A DNA stretch of 64,000 nt from Moellerella wisconsensis ATCC 35017 (GCF_001294465.1 NZ_LGAA01000007.1:124001-188000), one strand, 5' to 3'. Numbered from the stretch's first letter, positions 1 to 9,862 are shown. Notes: generated from the sequence alone by a model not told the origin. Numbers and translations: made by a program.

Positions 1-318
1 CAGGGGCATGCTTTATGGCGTGGCTTAGTGCTGAGTGCCGATGATTGTTTACGCCGTGACGTGATTAAAACCCTGATTTGTAATTTTCAATTGAATTACG
101 CCCAAATAGAACAGCAATATTCTATCGATTTTAGTACTTATTTTGCCGAAGATTTACAGTTATTAGCCCCGATGGCAGAAGATGGTCTAGTTGAAATTAC
201 ACAAAGCGGTATTCAAGTAACAGCTCGAGGTCGTTTATTGATCCGCAATATTTGTATGTGTTTTGATGTTTATCTGCGCAATCAAATGCGCCAACGTCAA
301 TTTTCACGGGTGATTTAA
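1..318 (+). CDS. hemN: Oxygen-independent coproporphyrinogen III oxidase, C-terminal fragment
   Basis: The reading frame is open from the first base of the window and stops at 316-318, giving the last 105 residues of a protein whose start lies outside. The segment (LSADDCLRRDVI, then a winged-helix-like tail ending RQRQFSRVI) matches the C-terminal domain of HemN as I remember it. HemN is the radical-SAM enzyme that decarboxylates coproporphyrinogen III without oxygen in heme synthesis. The radical-SAM core with its CxxxCxxC motif is not in view. hemN next to glnG is the usual enterobacterial arrangement, which supports the call. The next gene, glnG, is convergent. Confidence 0.88.
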   Translation, partial: QGHALWRGLVLSADDCLRRDVIKTLICNFQLNYAQIEQQYSIDFSTYFAEDLQLLAPMAEDGLVEITQSGIQVTARGRLLIRNICMCFDVYLRNQMRQRQFSRVI

Positions 319-336
319 TCTGCCAAACATTTTGCG

Positions 337-369
337 TTGCCGCCGATATTATTTTTATTAAGGCGGCAA
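337..369. terminator. Hairpin between convergent hemN and glnG
   Basis: An 8-bp perfect inverted repeat (TTGCCGCC at 337-344, GGCGGCAA at 362-369) with a T/A-rich 17-nt loop lies between the two convergent stop codons. Neither strand has a clean U-run after the stem, so it may work as an mRNA 3' end hairpin rather than an intrinsic terminator. Confidence 0.45.
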
Positions 370-455
370 TTCAAAAGTTATATATCAAAGGGCTATATAA
401 TAGATGGCAACCTGATTGATATTTTTCTTCTTTTTACTGCGGCTATCCACGCGGA

Positions 456-1904
456 TTATTGTTCTACGCCCAGTTCTTTGAGTTTACGGGTTAGTGTGTT
501 ACGCCCCCAACCTAATAAGCGTGCAGCTTCTTGCTTATGGCCTTGGGTATGTTCTAAGGCGCATAACAGCATGGTTCTCTCCAACAATGGCACGGCATCA
601 GCCAATAAATTATCTTTTCCTTCCGCTAAAGCATGCGCTGTCCAATCGGCAAGTTGTTCGAACCATACGCTTTCAGATTGAGTTATATTTTCTGTTTTTG
701 CCGTAGCTGTTGTTGATTTTACTGAAACTTTATGCGGTTCAATTAAATCTTCTGGCAGATCTTGCGGTAAAATTTCTTGGCTTGCCGCCATTACGGTTAA
801 CCAACGACATACATTCTCTAGCTGTCTGACATTTCCTGACCATGGCAGCCGCTGTAGAATTTGCTCTGTTTCGGGATGCAATAGTTTGGTGTCTACTCCA
901 AGTTCCTTCGCAGTATGCTGTAAAAAGTGGTGTGCTAACCGAGGAATATCTTCTGTTCTTTCTCGCAGAGGCGGCAGCTGTACGCGAATGACATTTAATC
1001 GATGGAATAAATCATCGCGGAACAGCCCTTCGGTGACCCGTTTTTCAAGGTTTTGATGGGTGGCAGCGACAATCCGTACATCGACTTTCACCGGTGTATA
1101 ACCGCCGATACGGTAAAATTGACCTTCAGCTAATACACGCAGTAATCGAGTTTGAATATCGAGAGGCATATCACCGATTTCATCCAAAAATAAAGTTCCG
1201 CCATTGGCTTGTTCAAACCGCCCTTGACGTACTTGAGAGGCTCCGGTAAATGCGCCTTTTTCATGGCCAAACAGCTCTGACTCAATCAAATCTTTAGGAA
1301 TAGCCGCCATATTGAGAGCAATAAATGGCTTATCGGCTCGAGGGCTATGTTGATGCAGGGCATGTGCGACCAGTTCTTTACCTGTACCGGATTCTCCATT
1401 AATTAGCACACTAATGGATGAGCGAGAAAGCCGACCAATAATGCGATAAACTTCTTGCATGGCTGGCGCTTCACCAATCATCGAAGAAACCGACGCAGGG
1501 CGCTGTTCTTTGGTACGTGCAGTTTGGTTTTGTTCTTTATAATGATTCAGCGCACGTTCAATAAGAGCAACGGTTTCATCGATATCAAAGGGTTTTGGCA
1601 GATAATCAAAAGCGCCCAGCTGATAGGCATTTACCGCCGCATCGAGATCTGAATGTGCGGTCATAATGATAATTGGCAGTAATGGATGGCTTTGCTTTAG
1701 TTGATTGAGTAACTCTAGCCCATCCATTCCTGGCATCCGAATATCAGAAAGTAACACTTCGGGCTGCGAATATTTTAAAGCCTCAAGTACTGCACTCGCG
1801 CTATCAAAGCAGGTACATTGCATCTTTACCGCCGCTAGTGCGCGTTCTAATACCCAACGGATAGAGCTGTCATCATCAACAATCCAAATTTTTCCCTGTG
1901 GCAT
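456..1904 (-). CDS. glnG: Nitrogen regulator NtrC (sigma-54 activator)
   Basis: Response regulator that, once phosphorylated by NtrB, activates sigma-54 promoters under nitrogen limitation. The 482-residue protein has a receiver domain (about 3-116) with the phospho-acceptor D54 in LLSDIRMPG. The AAA+ domain carries Walker A GESGTGKE at 170-177, the sigma-54 contact loop GAFTGA at 217-222 and Walker B FLDEIG near 239-244. A Fis-type helix-turn-helix lies at the C-terminus (TQGHKQEAARLLGWGRNTLTRKL). Length matches the E. coli protein closely apart from a longer linker before the DNA-binding domain. It is the last gene of glnA-glnL-glnG, 8 bp after glnL, and is probably cotranscribed and autoregulated. 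Confidence 0.97.
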   Translation of the reverse strand: MPQGKIWIVDDDSSIRWVLERALAAVKMQCTCFDSASAVLEALKYSQPEVLLSDIRMPGMDGLELLNQLKQSHPLLPIIIMTAHSDLDAAVNAYQLGAFDYLPKPFDIDETVALIERALNHYKEQNQTARTKEQRPASVSSMIGEAPAMQEVYRIIGRLSRSSISVLINGESGTGKELVAHALHQHSPRADKPFIALNMAAIPKDLIESELFGHEKGAFTGASQVRQGRFEQANGGTLFLDEIGDMPLDIQTRLLRVLAEGQFYRIGGYTPVKVDVRIVAATHQNLEKRVTEGLFRDDLFHRLNVIRVQLPPLRERTEDIPRLAHHFLQHTAKELGVDTKLLHPETEQILQRLPWSGNVRQLENVCRWLTVMAASQEILPQDLPEDLIEPHKVSVKSTTATAKTENITQSESVWFEQLADWTAHALAEGKDNLLADAVPLLERTMLLCALEHTQGHKQEAARLLGWGRNTLTRKLKELGVEQ

Positions 1905-1912
1905 CGTTACCT

Positions 1913-2962
1913 CTATTTTTTTATCGGTAAGTAGATTGAAAAAGCCGTGTGTCCCGGCCAGCTACTAAATTCAATTTTTCCGGCGTGCTGGTCAACTAAG
2001 CTACGTGCAATCGACAGCCCAAGCCCAGTCCCGTCTTCTCGCCCGCTCACCATCGGATAAAACAACGTATCTTGAATGGCTAACGGAATACCCGGGCCAT
2101 CATCTTCAATATCAATGCGGGCGGCTAATCGATAGCGCTCGCCTTGTAACGTGACTTGAAAAGCGGTGCGAGTCCGCACGGTGATAGTGCCGCCAGTGGC
2201 TGATAGTGCTTGTAACGCATTGCGAGTTACATTCAATAAGACTTGTTCTATCTGGTCTGGGTAATGTTCAATTTCGGGCAAACTAGGGTCATAATCGCGA
2301 ATTAACGCTACATTTTCCGGTTTTTCTAGCAAAATTAATCGACACACGCTCTCAGCAACATGGTGGATACTTTGGCGAGTTTTTTTTCCGGGATATTGAG
2401 GGCCTAAAAGTCTATCAACTAATACCCGTAGGCGATCGGCCTGTTCAATGATCACTTGGGTGTATTCATGTAATGTTGGGTCGGGCAGTGCACGTTCTAA
2501 AAGTTGTGCTGCGCCTCTTAGCCCACCGAGGGGATTTTTAATTTCATGGGCTAATCCACGAATTAATTCTCGGGCTGCATATTGTTGGGCATTTTGTACT
2601 TGTTCTTGGCTTAGGCGGCGTTGGCTATCTAATTGTGCGAGCTCCAACAGAATAAATTGCTCGGAAATCGGCTGGGCGCTAAGCGACATCACATGAAAGT
2701 GATTATTGATGACCAAGGTGACTTCATTATCGGTAAAGCTATGGCCATTTTTTAAATTATTGACCATTAGCTCAGCATCTAACGTGCAGTAGCTAAATAA
2801 TACCGGCAATGGTGTCCCAAATAATTTACGCGGGCTTTGGGCTAATAGTTGCAGTGCGGAGTGATTAGCATAATGAATAATCAGTTGATTATCGAGGATC
2901 AGAACACTGTGAATTAGTGAATTTAAAATATGCTCGGAAGCGGGTAATTGGTCGGTTGTCAT
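1913..2962 (-). CDS. glnL: Nitrogen sensor histidine kinase/phosphatase NtrB
   Basis: Cytoplasmic sensor kinase that phosphorylates or dephosphorylates NtrC according to PII (GlnB) signalling. The 349-residue protein has an N-terminal PAS-like domain and the H-box [12 protein letters not shown] with H139. The N-box is [10 protein letters not shown] and the ATP-lid motifs are DDGPGIP and GTGLGLS. I chose the ATG at 2962 over a GTG at 2980 because AGGAG lies 9 nt upstream of it and the length then equals that of E. coli GlnL. An NtrC-type palindrome (3011-3027) sits just upstream, as at glnLp in E. coli. Confidence 0.96.
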   Translation of the reverse strand: MTTDQLPASEHILNSLIHSVLILDNQLIIHYANHSALQLLAQSPRKLFGTPLPVLFSYCTLDAELMVNNLKNGHSFTDNEVTLVINNHFHVMSLSAQPISEQFILLELAQLDSQRRLSQEQVQNAQQYAARELIRGLAHEIKNPLGGLRGAAQLLERALPDPTLHEYTQVIIEQADRLRVLVDRLLGPQYPGKKTRQSIHHVAESVCRLILLEKPENVALIRDYDPSLPEIEHYPDQIEQVLLNVTRNALQALSATGGTITVRTRTAFQVTLQGERYRLAARIDIEDDGPGIPLAIQDTLFYPMVSGREDGTGLGLSIARSLVDQHAGKIEFSSWPGHTAFSIYLPIKK

Positions 2963-3010
2963 CGGGTCTGACTCCTGCACTATTTATACACTTTTAATTT
3001 TACCATTGAT

Positions 3011-3027
3011 TGCACTTTTTTGGTGCA
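3011..3027 (-). promoter_or_regulatory. NtrC-binding site at the glnL promoter
   Basis: The 17-mer TGCACTTTTTTGGTGCA fits the NtrC consensus TGCACYA-N3-TGGTGCA. It lies between glnA and glnL, about 50 bp upstream of the glnL start. In E. coli a site in this position represses glnLp. The match is seen directly; the function is inferred from that precedent. Confidence 0.8.
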
Positions 3028-3090
3028 TTATGGTTTGAGTGTAGGTCAAACAGCCACGATCCCAGAAAATATCAGAAAAGGTCTTCGAGA

Positions 3091-3116
3091 AGAAAAGGCC
3101 CCATCGTTGATGGGGC
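3091..3116 (-). terminator. Terminator after glnA
   Basis: On the minus strand an 8-bp GC-rich stem (GCCCCATC / GATGGGGC, loop 3 nt, 3098-3116) is followed by CTTTTCT. It lies 46 bp past the glnA stop and upstream of glnL. It would end most glnA messages and leave glnLG at a lower level. Confidence 0.8.
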
Positions 3117-3161
3117 AAGCGTTTCACGGCAACAAAAAACTAACAGCGCGAACGGCGTAAG

Positions 3162-4571
3162 TTATACGCTGTAGTACATTTCAAATTCTAATGGGTGTGG
3201 TGTCATACGTACGCGCTGAATATCGCTGCGTAACAGTTCGATATAAGCATCGATAGAGTCATCAGTAAATACACCACCACGCGTCAGGAACTCGCGATCG
3301 TTATCTAGCTCAGCTAGAGCATCTTCTAATGAATTCGCCACAGTTGGGATTTCTTTGGCTTCTTCGGGAGGCAGATCATACAGATTTTTATCCATCGCAT
3401 CGCCCGGATGGATTTTATTGATAATGCCATCAAGACCGGCCATTAGCTGCGCAGCAAAGGCTAAATATGGGTTAGCAGCAGGGTCTGGGAAACGAATTTC
3501 GATACGGCGTGCTTTAGTACTCGCAACCACAGGAATACGAATAGATGCGGAGCGGTTACGGGCAGAATAAGCCAACATTACAGGTGCTTCATAACCTGGA
3601 ACCAAACGTTTATAGGAGTTAGTGGTCGGGTTAGTGAACGCATTCAGTGCACGTGCATGTTTGATAATACCGCCGATATAATACAGTGCCATTTCAGATA
3701 ATCCGCCGTATTTATCACCGGCAAATAGATTTACGCCGTCTTTAGCGATTGACATATGGCAGTGCATACCAGAACCATTATCACCAACTAACGGTTTTGG
3801 CATAAAGGTCGCAGTTTTACCATAAGCATGTGCCACATTGTGGACCACATATTTATAAATTTGGGTTTCATCCGCTTTTTTAGTCATAGTATTAAAGCGG
3901 GTAGCAATTTCGTTCTGACCTGCAGTCGCAACTTCATGGTGATGGGCTTCAACCACTAATCCCATTTCTTCCATGGTGGTGCACATGGCTGAACGCATAT
4001 CTTGAGAAGAATCGACCGGAGGTACAGGGAAGTAACCGCCTTTGACGCCCGGACGATGGCCTTTGTTTCCGCCTTCGTATTTAGTCCCGCTATTCCATGC
4101 TGCTTCGATATCATCGATATGATAGTAAGAGCCTGACATGGTGCTTCCGAAACGAATATCATCAAAAACGAAGAATTCAGGTTCTGGGCCGACTAACACG
4201 GTATCACCGATACCGCTAGAGCGCAGATAATCTTCTGCTCGTTTAGAGATAGAACGCGGGTCACGATCGTAGCCTTGCATAGTACCCGGCTCTAAAATAT
4301 CGCAACGAATAATCAGGGTTGGATCGACAAAGAATGGATCTAGCATAGCTGTCGATGGATCCGGCATGAGAACCATGTCAGATTCATTAATGCCTTTCCA
4401 GCCACCAATAGAGGAGCCATCGAACATTTTACCTTCTTCAAAGAAGTCTTCGTTGACCTGATGAGCAGGGATGGTGATGTGCTGTTCTTTACCTTTAGTA
4501 TCAGTAAAACGCATATCAATAAATCTGATTTTATGCTCTTCGATTAGGGATAAAACATGTTCAGCTGACAT
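3162..4571 (-). CDS. glnA: Glutamine synthetase, type I
   Basis: Forms glutamine from glutamate, ammonia and ATP as a cytoplasmic dodecamer; it is the main ammonia-assimilating enzyme in nitrogen limitation. From the ATG at 4571 the protein has 469 residues, equal to E. coli GlnA. An upstream GTG-initiated extension is rejected because AGGAGAG lies 8 nt before 4571 and homologs begin MSAEHVL. Visible motifs are [14 protein letters not shown], the metal and ATP region [22 protein letters not shown], and NRSASIRIP. The adenylylation site is the Tyr in NLYDLPPEE near residue 398. It heads the glnALG operon behind a sigma-54 promoter with two NtrC sites. Confidence 0.98.
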   Translation of the reverse strand: MSAEHVLSLIEEHKIRFIDMRFTDTKGKEQHITIPAHQVNEDFFEEGKMFDGSSIGGWKGINESDMVLMPDPSTAMLDPFFVDPTLIIRCDILEPGTMQGYDRDPRSISKRAEDYLRSSGIGDTVLVGPEPEFFVFDDIRFGSTMSGSYYHIDDIEAAWNSGTKYEGGNKGHRPGVKGGYFPVPPVDSSQDMRSAMCTTMEEMGLVVEAHHHEVATAGQNEIATRFNTMTKKADETQIYKYVVHNVAHAYGKTATFMPKPLVGDNGSGMHCHMSIAKDGVNLFAGDKYGGLSEMALYYIGGIIKHARALNAFTNPTTNSYKRLVPGYEAPVMLAYSARNRSASIRIPVVASTKARRIEIRFPDPAANPYLAFAAQLMAGLDGIINKIHPGDAMDKNLYDLPPEEAKEIPTVANSLEDALAELDNDREFLTRGGVFTDDSIDAYIELLRSDIQRVRMTPHPLEFEMYYSV

Positions 4572-4730
4572 ACTCGGCTCTCCTGGTTGGGGTCGGTCAG
4601 GCAAATTTTGGGGGACTATTTTAGATTCCCGTTTTTTGCTTTTTCAATTCACGTCTGATGTTGTTGCTATGCTGCTCTATTAACAGTTAACCATCTATTA
4701 CTAATTCTTTATAGCTCTATATTAACTATA

Positions 4731-4747
4731 AGCGAAAATCATGCCAA
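4731..4747 (-). promoter_or_regulatory. Sigma-54 promoter of glnA (glnAp2-like)
   Basis: The minus strand reads TTGGCAT-N5-TTCGCT, with the -24 GG and -12 GC dinucleotides correctly spaced. It is close to the glnAp2 sequence of E. coli as I recall it. It lies 160 bp upstream of the glnA start and about 100-150 bp from two NtrC sites, the expected enhancer distance. Confidence 0.85.
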
Positions 4748-4831
4748 CTGTATCTAATAGTTTAATAATCAGGCACTAGCCGCAAAAATGCTGAAAATAA
4801 AGGATAGAGAGCTCTAGACAATGGACAGAAT

Positions 4832-4879
4832 CGCACTCAAATGGTGCATATTTAATAAGGATTGCACCATTTTAATGCG
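4832..4879 (-). promoter_or_regulatory. Paired NtrC enhancer sites upstream of glnA
   Basis: Two 17-bp NtrC-type palindromes are visible: CGCACTC-AAA-TGGTGCA at 4832-4848 and TGCACCA-TTT-TAATGCG at 4863-4879. Their centres are 31 bp apart, about three helical turns, so two dimers could bind the same face of the DNA as at E. coli glnA. They lie behind the sigma-54 promoter at 4731-4747. Each has one strong and one weaker half-site. Confidence 0.82.
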
Positions 4880-5075
4880 AATTATTTAATGTGGATTACA
4901 GGGGGAGCTACATTTTAGGGCGGGTTATAAGCAAAATTACCGCGCCACAAAACGGAGAATTAGAGTTAAAAATCAGAGCTAAGAATCAAAAGTTTAGAAC
5001 TTAAACTTAAACTCTATAGCTAAAAATTCAGATGGAACGGAGATAAATATTGTTTGCCCGAGTGAATGACAGCTT

Positions 5076-5387
5076 TTAGCTTATGTCGCCATTGCTCTTA
5101 GCTCGGACTTCTGTCTGAATAAATAACATCGCTGTCTTACGGGCGATAGGCAAGACAAGCAATACGGTAGGAAAAGCAATGAGCCAGGAAATCAGCCATG
5201 CAGAAAGCCAAGGTGAAATAACCTCGGGATGGAAGCCCTGTCCTTTAATCGTGGTCACTAGCGAGACAACTCCAGACATAATCAATGAAAGAAAGAGGGG
5301 AATTAACAAAAATAGCGCCCGAGGATGGAATTTAGGCAGCGTTAAACGCATTTTCTTCTGTTGAGAATGCTTATTTTGCGAATGCAT
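5076..5387 (-). CDS. DUF2798 family small membrane protein
   Basis: A 103-residue protein with a basic, Lys/Gln-rich N-terminus and two hydrophobic segments (about 25-45 and 58-80 from the chosen start). These have the PxxLSLxMSGVVS and WLxSWLIAFPTVLLVLP patterns typical of DUF2798 inner-membrane proteins. No biochemical function is established for the family. The ATG at 5387 is preferred over the upstream ATG at 5414 because AGGAAA lies 9 nt ahead of it. It lies 104 bp downstream of the PadR-type regulator on the same strand, with no strong terminator between them. It is probably part of that regulator's autoregulated unit. Confidence 0.75.
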   Translation of the reverse strand: MHSQNKHSQQKKMRLTLPKFHPRALFLLIPLFLSLIMSGVVSLVTTIKGQGFHPEVISPWLSAWLISWLIAFPTVLLVLPIARKTAMLFIQTEVRAKSNGDIS

Positions 5388-5491
5388 GCAGGTGTTTCCT
5401 ATTATTCGAATCAAACTAATGCGCTAATTTGAGCGATTTATTGGCAAAAACTAGCCACCGGGCGGCAAAAGCTGCACAGTGGCTAAAGATA

Positions 5492-6133
5492 TTAATCATT
5501 ATCGCTAGCAGTTAATAAGGTGTTGACCTGTTCAATTTGCTTAATTGCATCATTAATAATGGCTGCGATTTGTTGTGTTTGTTGTTCATTTAGCTGTTTT
5601 AATACCATTTTATGGCGTAACAGCGCTTTAAAACGATGAACGGCCATTTCGATATCTTCGGATAAATTACCACCCTGTTGCAAATCACGCGCTTTGGCTA
5701 ATTTACGGAAAATAATTTGTTCAGTTTCACGATTTGCATCAAGTTGTTGCTGGCCTTCGGCAGTCAGCCGGAAACTTTTACGATTGCGTTCTACAATCTC
5801 TGATTCGAGAAAACCTTGTTCTTCTAACAGCGTTAACGTGGGATAAATAACGCCGGGACTAGGGATATAAAGACCAGAAGATGCTTCTTCGATATGTTTG
5901 ATAATTTCATAACCGTAGCTTGGTTTTTTAGCCACTAGAGACAGCACCATGATATGCAGATCACCGTGATCAAATAAACGACGCAGTCCTTTACCTCTTC
6001 CTCGACCTCTGCCGCGATGTTTGCCTTCACCTTGGCAACCCTGATGCTTTTCATGACTCTGGCCGTGCCGACAATGTCCATGGTCATCGGTATGTGGACA
6101 ATTATAGTTGTGGCGGAATGAATGGATTTGCAT
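5492..6133 (-). CDS. PadR-family transcriptional regulator with His/Cys-rich N-terminus (YqjI-like)
   Basis: A 213-residue PadR-family winged-helix repressor. The conserved core runs from about 54 to 130 (GDLHIMVLSLVAKKPSYGYE, SPGVIYPTLTLLEEQGF). A C-terminal helix of about 60 residues follows for dimerisation. Residues 1-40 contain nine His and three Cys, followed by an RGRGRGRGKG stretch. This resembles E. coli YqjI, whose His/Cys-rich extension senses nickel, so metal sensing is inferred. AGGGGAG lies just before the ATG. Three palindromes in the upstream region are probable operators. Unlike E. coli, no yqjH siderophore-reductase gene is adjacent; the likely partner is the DUF2798 gene. 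Confidence 0.85.
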   Translation of the reverse strand: MQIHSFRHNYNCPHTDDHGHCRHGQSHEKHQGCQGEGKHRGRGRGRGKGLRRLFDHGDLHIMVLSLVAKKPSYGYEIIKHIEEASSGLYIPSPGVIYPTLTLLEEQGFLESEIVERNRKSFRLTAEGQQQLDANRETEQIIFRKLAKARDLQQGGNLSEDIEMAVHRFKALLRHKMVLKQLNEQQTQQIAAIINDAIKQIEQVNTLLTASDND

Positions 6134-6156
6134 AATAACTCCCCTTTAGGTAACAT

Positions 6157-6227
6157 TTAGATATATCTAATATGTCACATACTATATTTAGATATATCTA
6201 TTTAGTCAATTTAGATATATCTAAATT
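6157..6227. promoter_or_regulatory. Three palindromic operators upstream of the PadR gene
   Basis: The core palindrome TAGATATATCTA occurs three times: TTAGATATATCTAA at 6157-6170, the core at 6189-6200, and a 20-bp perfect palindrome at 6208-6227. Centres are 31 and 23 bp apart. They begin 24 bp upstream of the PadR-family start codon and cover its likely promoter. Autorepression is the simplest reading. The typA start is over 330 bp away on the other side. Confidence 0.75.
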
Positions 6228-6560
6228 GCATTTAAAAGTGAAAAATAGAGAGAAATTAAAATTTATTAAATAACTTATTCTGTTTTTCACGATTTTTTAT
6301 GCTGATCCGTAGTATATTGTTCCGTGAAAATGTAAATTTTTTAAAGAATGATGAGTATTTTTCTGTCTCAGCACTTTTAAATTTTATAACTTTATGTTTT
6401 TTAGCTAGAAACTGTTTTTTCAGTGATGAAATTCACATTTATTCCACTTGAACGGGATAACGTGTAAAATAACAGCATATTAACGCAGAAAGTATGTATT
6501 ACGCAGTAAGCCTGTTAATGATACATAATTCCTTTCCAGTAAATTAAACGGTAAAAATCC

Positions 6561-8387
6561 TTGTCAATTCAAAATTTAAGAAACATCGCCATCATCGCTC
6601 ACGTTGACCATGGCAAGACTACGCTGGTCGATAAGCTATTACAGCAGTCTGGTACTTTTGGTGAACGCGCTAATGTTGATGAGCGTGTTATGGACTCCAA
6701 TGATTTGGAGAAAGAGCGTGGGATTACCATCCTCGCAAAAAACACCGCGATCAAATGGAATGATTATCGTATCAATATCGTTGATACCCCAGGACATGCC
6801 GATTTCGGTGGTGAAGTTGAACGTGTAATGTCAATGGTTGACAGCGTTCTGCTGCTGGTTGATGCGATGGACGGCCCAATGCCACAAACCCGTTTCGTAA
6901 CGGAAAAAGCATTTGCTAACGGCTTAAAACCAATCGTTATTATCAACAAAGTTGACCGTCCGGGCGCACGTCCTGATTGGGTTGTTGATCAGGTTTTCGA
7001 TCTGTTTGTTAACTTGGGCGCAACTGATGAGCAGCTTGATTTCCCTATCATTTATGCATCAGCATTAAATGGTGTTGCCGGTACTGATTACAATGATATG
7101 GCCGAAGATATGACCCCATTGTATGAAGCTATCGTTAAATATGTAGCTCCGCCAGCGGTTGATATCGATGGTACGTTCCAGATGCAAATCTCCCAATTAG
7201 ACTATAACAACTATTTGGGTGTTATTGGTATTGGCCGCATCAAACGTGGTTCTGTTAAGCCTAACCAACAAGTTACTATCATTGATAGCGAAGGCAAAAA
7301 ACGCAACGGTAAAGTCGGTAAAGTTCTGACCCATTTAGGTCTTGAGCGTATTGATTCTGAACTGGCTGAAGCGGGTGATATCATTGCATTAACCGGTCTG
7401 GGTGAATTAAATATTTCTGATACTGTTTGTGATGTCTCTGCTGTTGAAGCATTGCCACCATTAGCCGTTGATAAACCAACTATCAGCATGTTCTTCTGTG
7501 TGAATACCTCTCCATTCTGTGGTAAAGAAGGTAAATACGTGACTTCACGTCAAATCCTCGACCGTCTGAATAAAGAGTTGGTACATAACGTTGCGCTGCG
7601 TGTTGAAGAAACTGAAGATTCAGATGCATTCCGTGTTTCAGGTCGTGGTGAGTTGCACTTATCCGTTCTGATTGAAAACATGCGTCGTGAAGGCTACGAA
7701 ATGGGCGTTTCTCGTCCTAAAGTTATCGTGCGTGAAATCGATGGCCGTAAACAAGAGCCTTTCGAGCAAGTCACTGTAGATATCGAAGAGCAGCATCAGG
7801 GTAGCGTGATGGAAGCTTTAGGTATGCGTAAAGGTGAAGTTAAAGATATGGCGCCAGACGGTAAAGGTCGCGTACGTCTTGACTATATCATTCCTAGCCG
7901 TGGCTTAATTGGTTTCCGTACTGAATTCATGACCATGACTTCAGGCACCGGTTTATTGTATGCAACTTTCAGCCATTATGATGATGTTCGCCCAGGCGAT
8001 ATTGGTCGTCGTAATAACGGTGTTCTGATCTCTAATGGTCAAGGTAAAGCCGTTGCGTTCGCACTGTATAGCTTGCAAGACCGCGGTAAATTATTCTTAG
8101 GCCATGGTGCTGAAGTTTATGAAGGCCAAATCATCGGTATTCATACACGTTCTAACGATTTGACCGTTAACTGTCTGACCGGTAAAAAATTGACTAATAT
8201 GCGTGCATCAGGTACTGATGAAGCGACAACTCTGTCACCAGCAATCAAAATGACACTTGAGCAAGCGCTTGAGTTTATTGATGATGATGAATTAGTTGAA
8301 GTCACTCCGTTGTCAGTTCGTCTGCGTAAACGTCATTTGACTGAAAATGATCGTAAACGTGCAAATCGTGGATCAAGTAAAGAGTAA
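6561..8387 (+). CDS. typA: Ribosome-associated GTPase TypA/BipA
   Basis: Translational GTPase of the EF-G/LepA group that binds the ribosome and helps 50S assembly at low temperature and under stress. The 608-residue protein has G1 AHVDHGKTT at about 13-21, G2 RGITI, G3 [10 protein letters not shown] and G4 NKVDRPGA, followed by EF-G-like domains and the TypA-specific C-terminal domain ([13 protein letters not shown]). The start is a TTG: no in-frame ATG or GTG lies near, and TTG gives [21 protein letters not shown], which matches the conserved N-terminus. The ribosome binding site is weak. A terminator follows at 8418-8446. Confidence 0.97.
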   Translation: MSIQNLRNIAIIAHVDHGKTTLVDKLLQQSGTFGERANVDERVMDSNDLEKERGITILAKNTAIKWNDYRINIVDTPGHADFGGEVERVMSMVDSVLLLVDAMDGPMPQTRFVTEKAFANGLKPIVIINKVDRPGARPDWVVDQVFDLFVNLGATDEQLDFPIIYASALNGVAGTDYNDMAEDMTPLYEAIVKYVAPPAVDIDGTFQMQISQLDYNNYLGVIGIGRIKRGSVKPNQQVTIIDSEGKKRNGKVGKVLTHLGLERIDSELAEAGDIIALTGLGELNISDTVCDVSAVEALPPLAVDKPTISMFFCVNTSPFCGKEGKYVTSRQILDRLNKELVHNVALRVEETEDSDAFRVSGRGELHLSVLIENMRREGYEMGVSRPKVIVREIDGRKQEPFEQVTVDIEEQHQGSVMEALGMRKGEVKDMAPDGKGRVRLDYIIPSRGLIGFRTEFMTMTSGTGLLYATFSHYDDVRPGDIGRRNNGVLISNGQGKAVAFALYSLQDRGKLFLGHGAEVYEGQIIGIHTRSNDLTVNCLTGKKLTNMRASGTDEATTLSPAIKMTLEQALEFIDDDELVEVTPLSVRLRKRHLTENDRKRANRGSSKE

Positions 8388-8417
8388 TCTCTTTATTAAC
8401 GTTGATTTATGATGAAA

Positions 8418-8446
8418 TCGGGGCGCTTAGCGCCCTGATCTTTTTT
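8418..8446 (+). terminator. Intrinsic terminator after typA
   Basis: A GC-rich stem GGGCGC / GCGCCC (flanked by further ATC/GAT pairing) with a 3-nt loop is followed by CTGATCTTTTTT. It begins 31 bp after the typA stop. The remaining 240 bp before yihX hold no feature I recognise. Confidence 0.85.
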
Positions 8447-8689
8447 AGGTGGTTATTAACTTTTTACTGGCAATTAAGCTATTTTTTTATCCTCTTTCCT
8501 TTTCAATTCCCTGCCTTTTTGTTTTTCTTATTCCAGATTATCGTAGCGTAGATAGGTTTATGGAATATCAGGCTAATCAGCCAATTTTTAGATAATTTCA
8601 CTCGATAGTAACAGAAACTGAAATTAGTACTGTTCATGGGTAACAATAATGATTAAAGTAAATTCGGGCCTTAATTTTGGAGAGGATTT

Positions 8690-9304
8690 ATGCTGTATAT
8701 TTTCGATATGGGTAATGTCATTATTGATATCGACTTTAATCGGGTGTTTCAGAAGTGGAGCGATCTTAGCGGTACACCAGTCGAAGACATTGCCGAGAAA
8801 TTTACCTTTGGTGAGACATTCAAATTACATGAATGCGGTAAAATTTCAGATATGGAATTTGCTGAGTATCTATGCGAAGAGATCGGCGTTTCATTAAGTT
8901 TTGAGCAATTTGCTCAGGGCTGGCATGCAATTTTTGTTTCTTTACGCCCTGAAGTTATTGATATTATGGACAAACTGCGTGAGCAGGGGAATCGAGTCAT
9001 TGTCCTGTCAAATACTAATCGTTTACATTTAGATTACTGGCCGCAACACTATCCCGAAATTGCCGCCGCAGCAGATTTCCTTTATTTATCTCAAGACTTG
9101 GGTATGCGTAAGCCAGATCCTGAGATTTTCAAATATGTTTTACAATCTGAAGAATTTGAGCCACAACAGGCTGTGTTTTTTGATGATGTAAAAGAGAACG
9201 TTGATGCTGCTAAAAAATTGGGTATCAATGCAGTGCATGTTGTTGATAAAGAAACCATTCCTGAATTTTTCAAACAGCACGATTTCAGCGCTTCAATTGA
9301 ATAA
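8690..9304 (+). CDS. yihX: Alpha-D-glucose-1-phosphate phosphatase, HAD family
   Basis: HAD-superfamily sugar phosphatase; the E. coli enzyme hydrolyses alpha-D-glucose-1-phosphate. The 204-residue protein starts with the HAD motif I pattern FDMGNVIID (nucleophile D6). Motif II is VLSNTNR, motif III is the Lys in LGMRKPDPEIF, and motif IV is VFFDDVKENV. A GAGAGG ribosome site precedes the ATG. An overlapping short frame starting at 8649 is a shadow. It is followed by dtd and fabY in the same direction, the same order as in E. coli. Confidence 0.95.
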   Translation: MLYIFDMGNVIIDIDFNRVFQKWSDLSGTPVEDIAEKFTFGETFKLHECGKISDMEFAEYLCEEIGVSLSFEQFAQGWHAIFVSLRPEVIDIMDKLREQGNRVIVLSNTNRLHLDYWPQHYPEIAAAADFLYLSQDLGMRKPDPEIFKYVLQSEEFEPQQAVFFDDVKENVDAAKKLGINAVHVVDKETIPEFFKQHDFSASIE

Positions 9305-9398
9305 ATGAGAGTTTCATTACCCATGGTGGCAGTTTTATATGTCACCATGCAGTAGTGCGAGCACTTATTATCCGTCATTTCAAGGTAGTAGGGTTTTT

Positions 9399-9836
9399 AT
9401 GATTGCACTTATTCAGCGAGTTTCTCAAGCCGCCGTGGCAGTAGATGGATCAACGATCGGTGCGATTAATTCCGGGCTATTGATTTTGTTGGGCGTCGAA
9501 AAAGATGATGATCAGCAAACAGCTAAAAGGTTATGCGAAAAAGTTATTGGTTATCGTATCTTTAGTGATCCACAAGGGAAAATGAATCTAAATGTTCAAC
9601 AAGCGGGTGGCAGCCTGCTAGTGGTTTCCCAGTTTACTTTAGCCGCAGATACCAAAAAAGGTATGCGTCCAAGCTTTTCTGGCGGAGCGGAGCCTCAAGC
9701 TGCAGAGCAGCTGTATCAACATTTTGTGCAGCAATGTCGTGATCACGGAATAACGACGGAAACGGGACAATTTGCTGCCGATATGCAAGTCAGTTTAGTC
9801 AATGATGGACCGGTGACTTTCTGGCTACAAGTGTAA
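9399..9836 (+). CDS. dtd: D-aminoacyl-tRNA deacylase
   Basis: Cytoplasmic proofreading enzyme that removes D-amino acids (and glycine from tRNA-Ala) mischarged on tRNA. The 145-residue length equals the E. coli protein. Signature motifs are visible: the [17 protein letters not shown] segment and the C-terminal [11 protein letters not shown] containing the Gly-cisPro-type substrate-facing region. The frame is open upstream to 9339, but the ATG at 9399 gives the conserved [11 protein letters not shown] start. It is transcribed between yihX and fabY, probably as one unit. Confidence 0.96.
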   Translation: MIALIQRVSQAAVAVDGSTIGAINSGLLILLGVEKDDDQQTAKRLCEKVIGYRIFSDPQGKMNLNVQQAGGSLLVVSQFTLAADTKKGMRPSFSGGAEPQAAEQLYQHFVQQCRDHGITTETGQFAADMQVSLVNDGPVTFWLQV

Positions 9837-9862
9837 CTATTTAATTTTAAGGGGTTTGTGTT

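Noticed and set aside
3117-3161. GlnZ-type sRNA from the glnA 3' UTR
   Set aside because: The 3' UTR between the glnA stop and its terminator is only about 45-70 nt, and I cannot confirm any resemblance to GlnZ.
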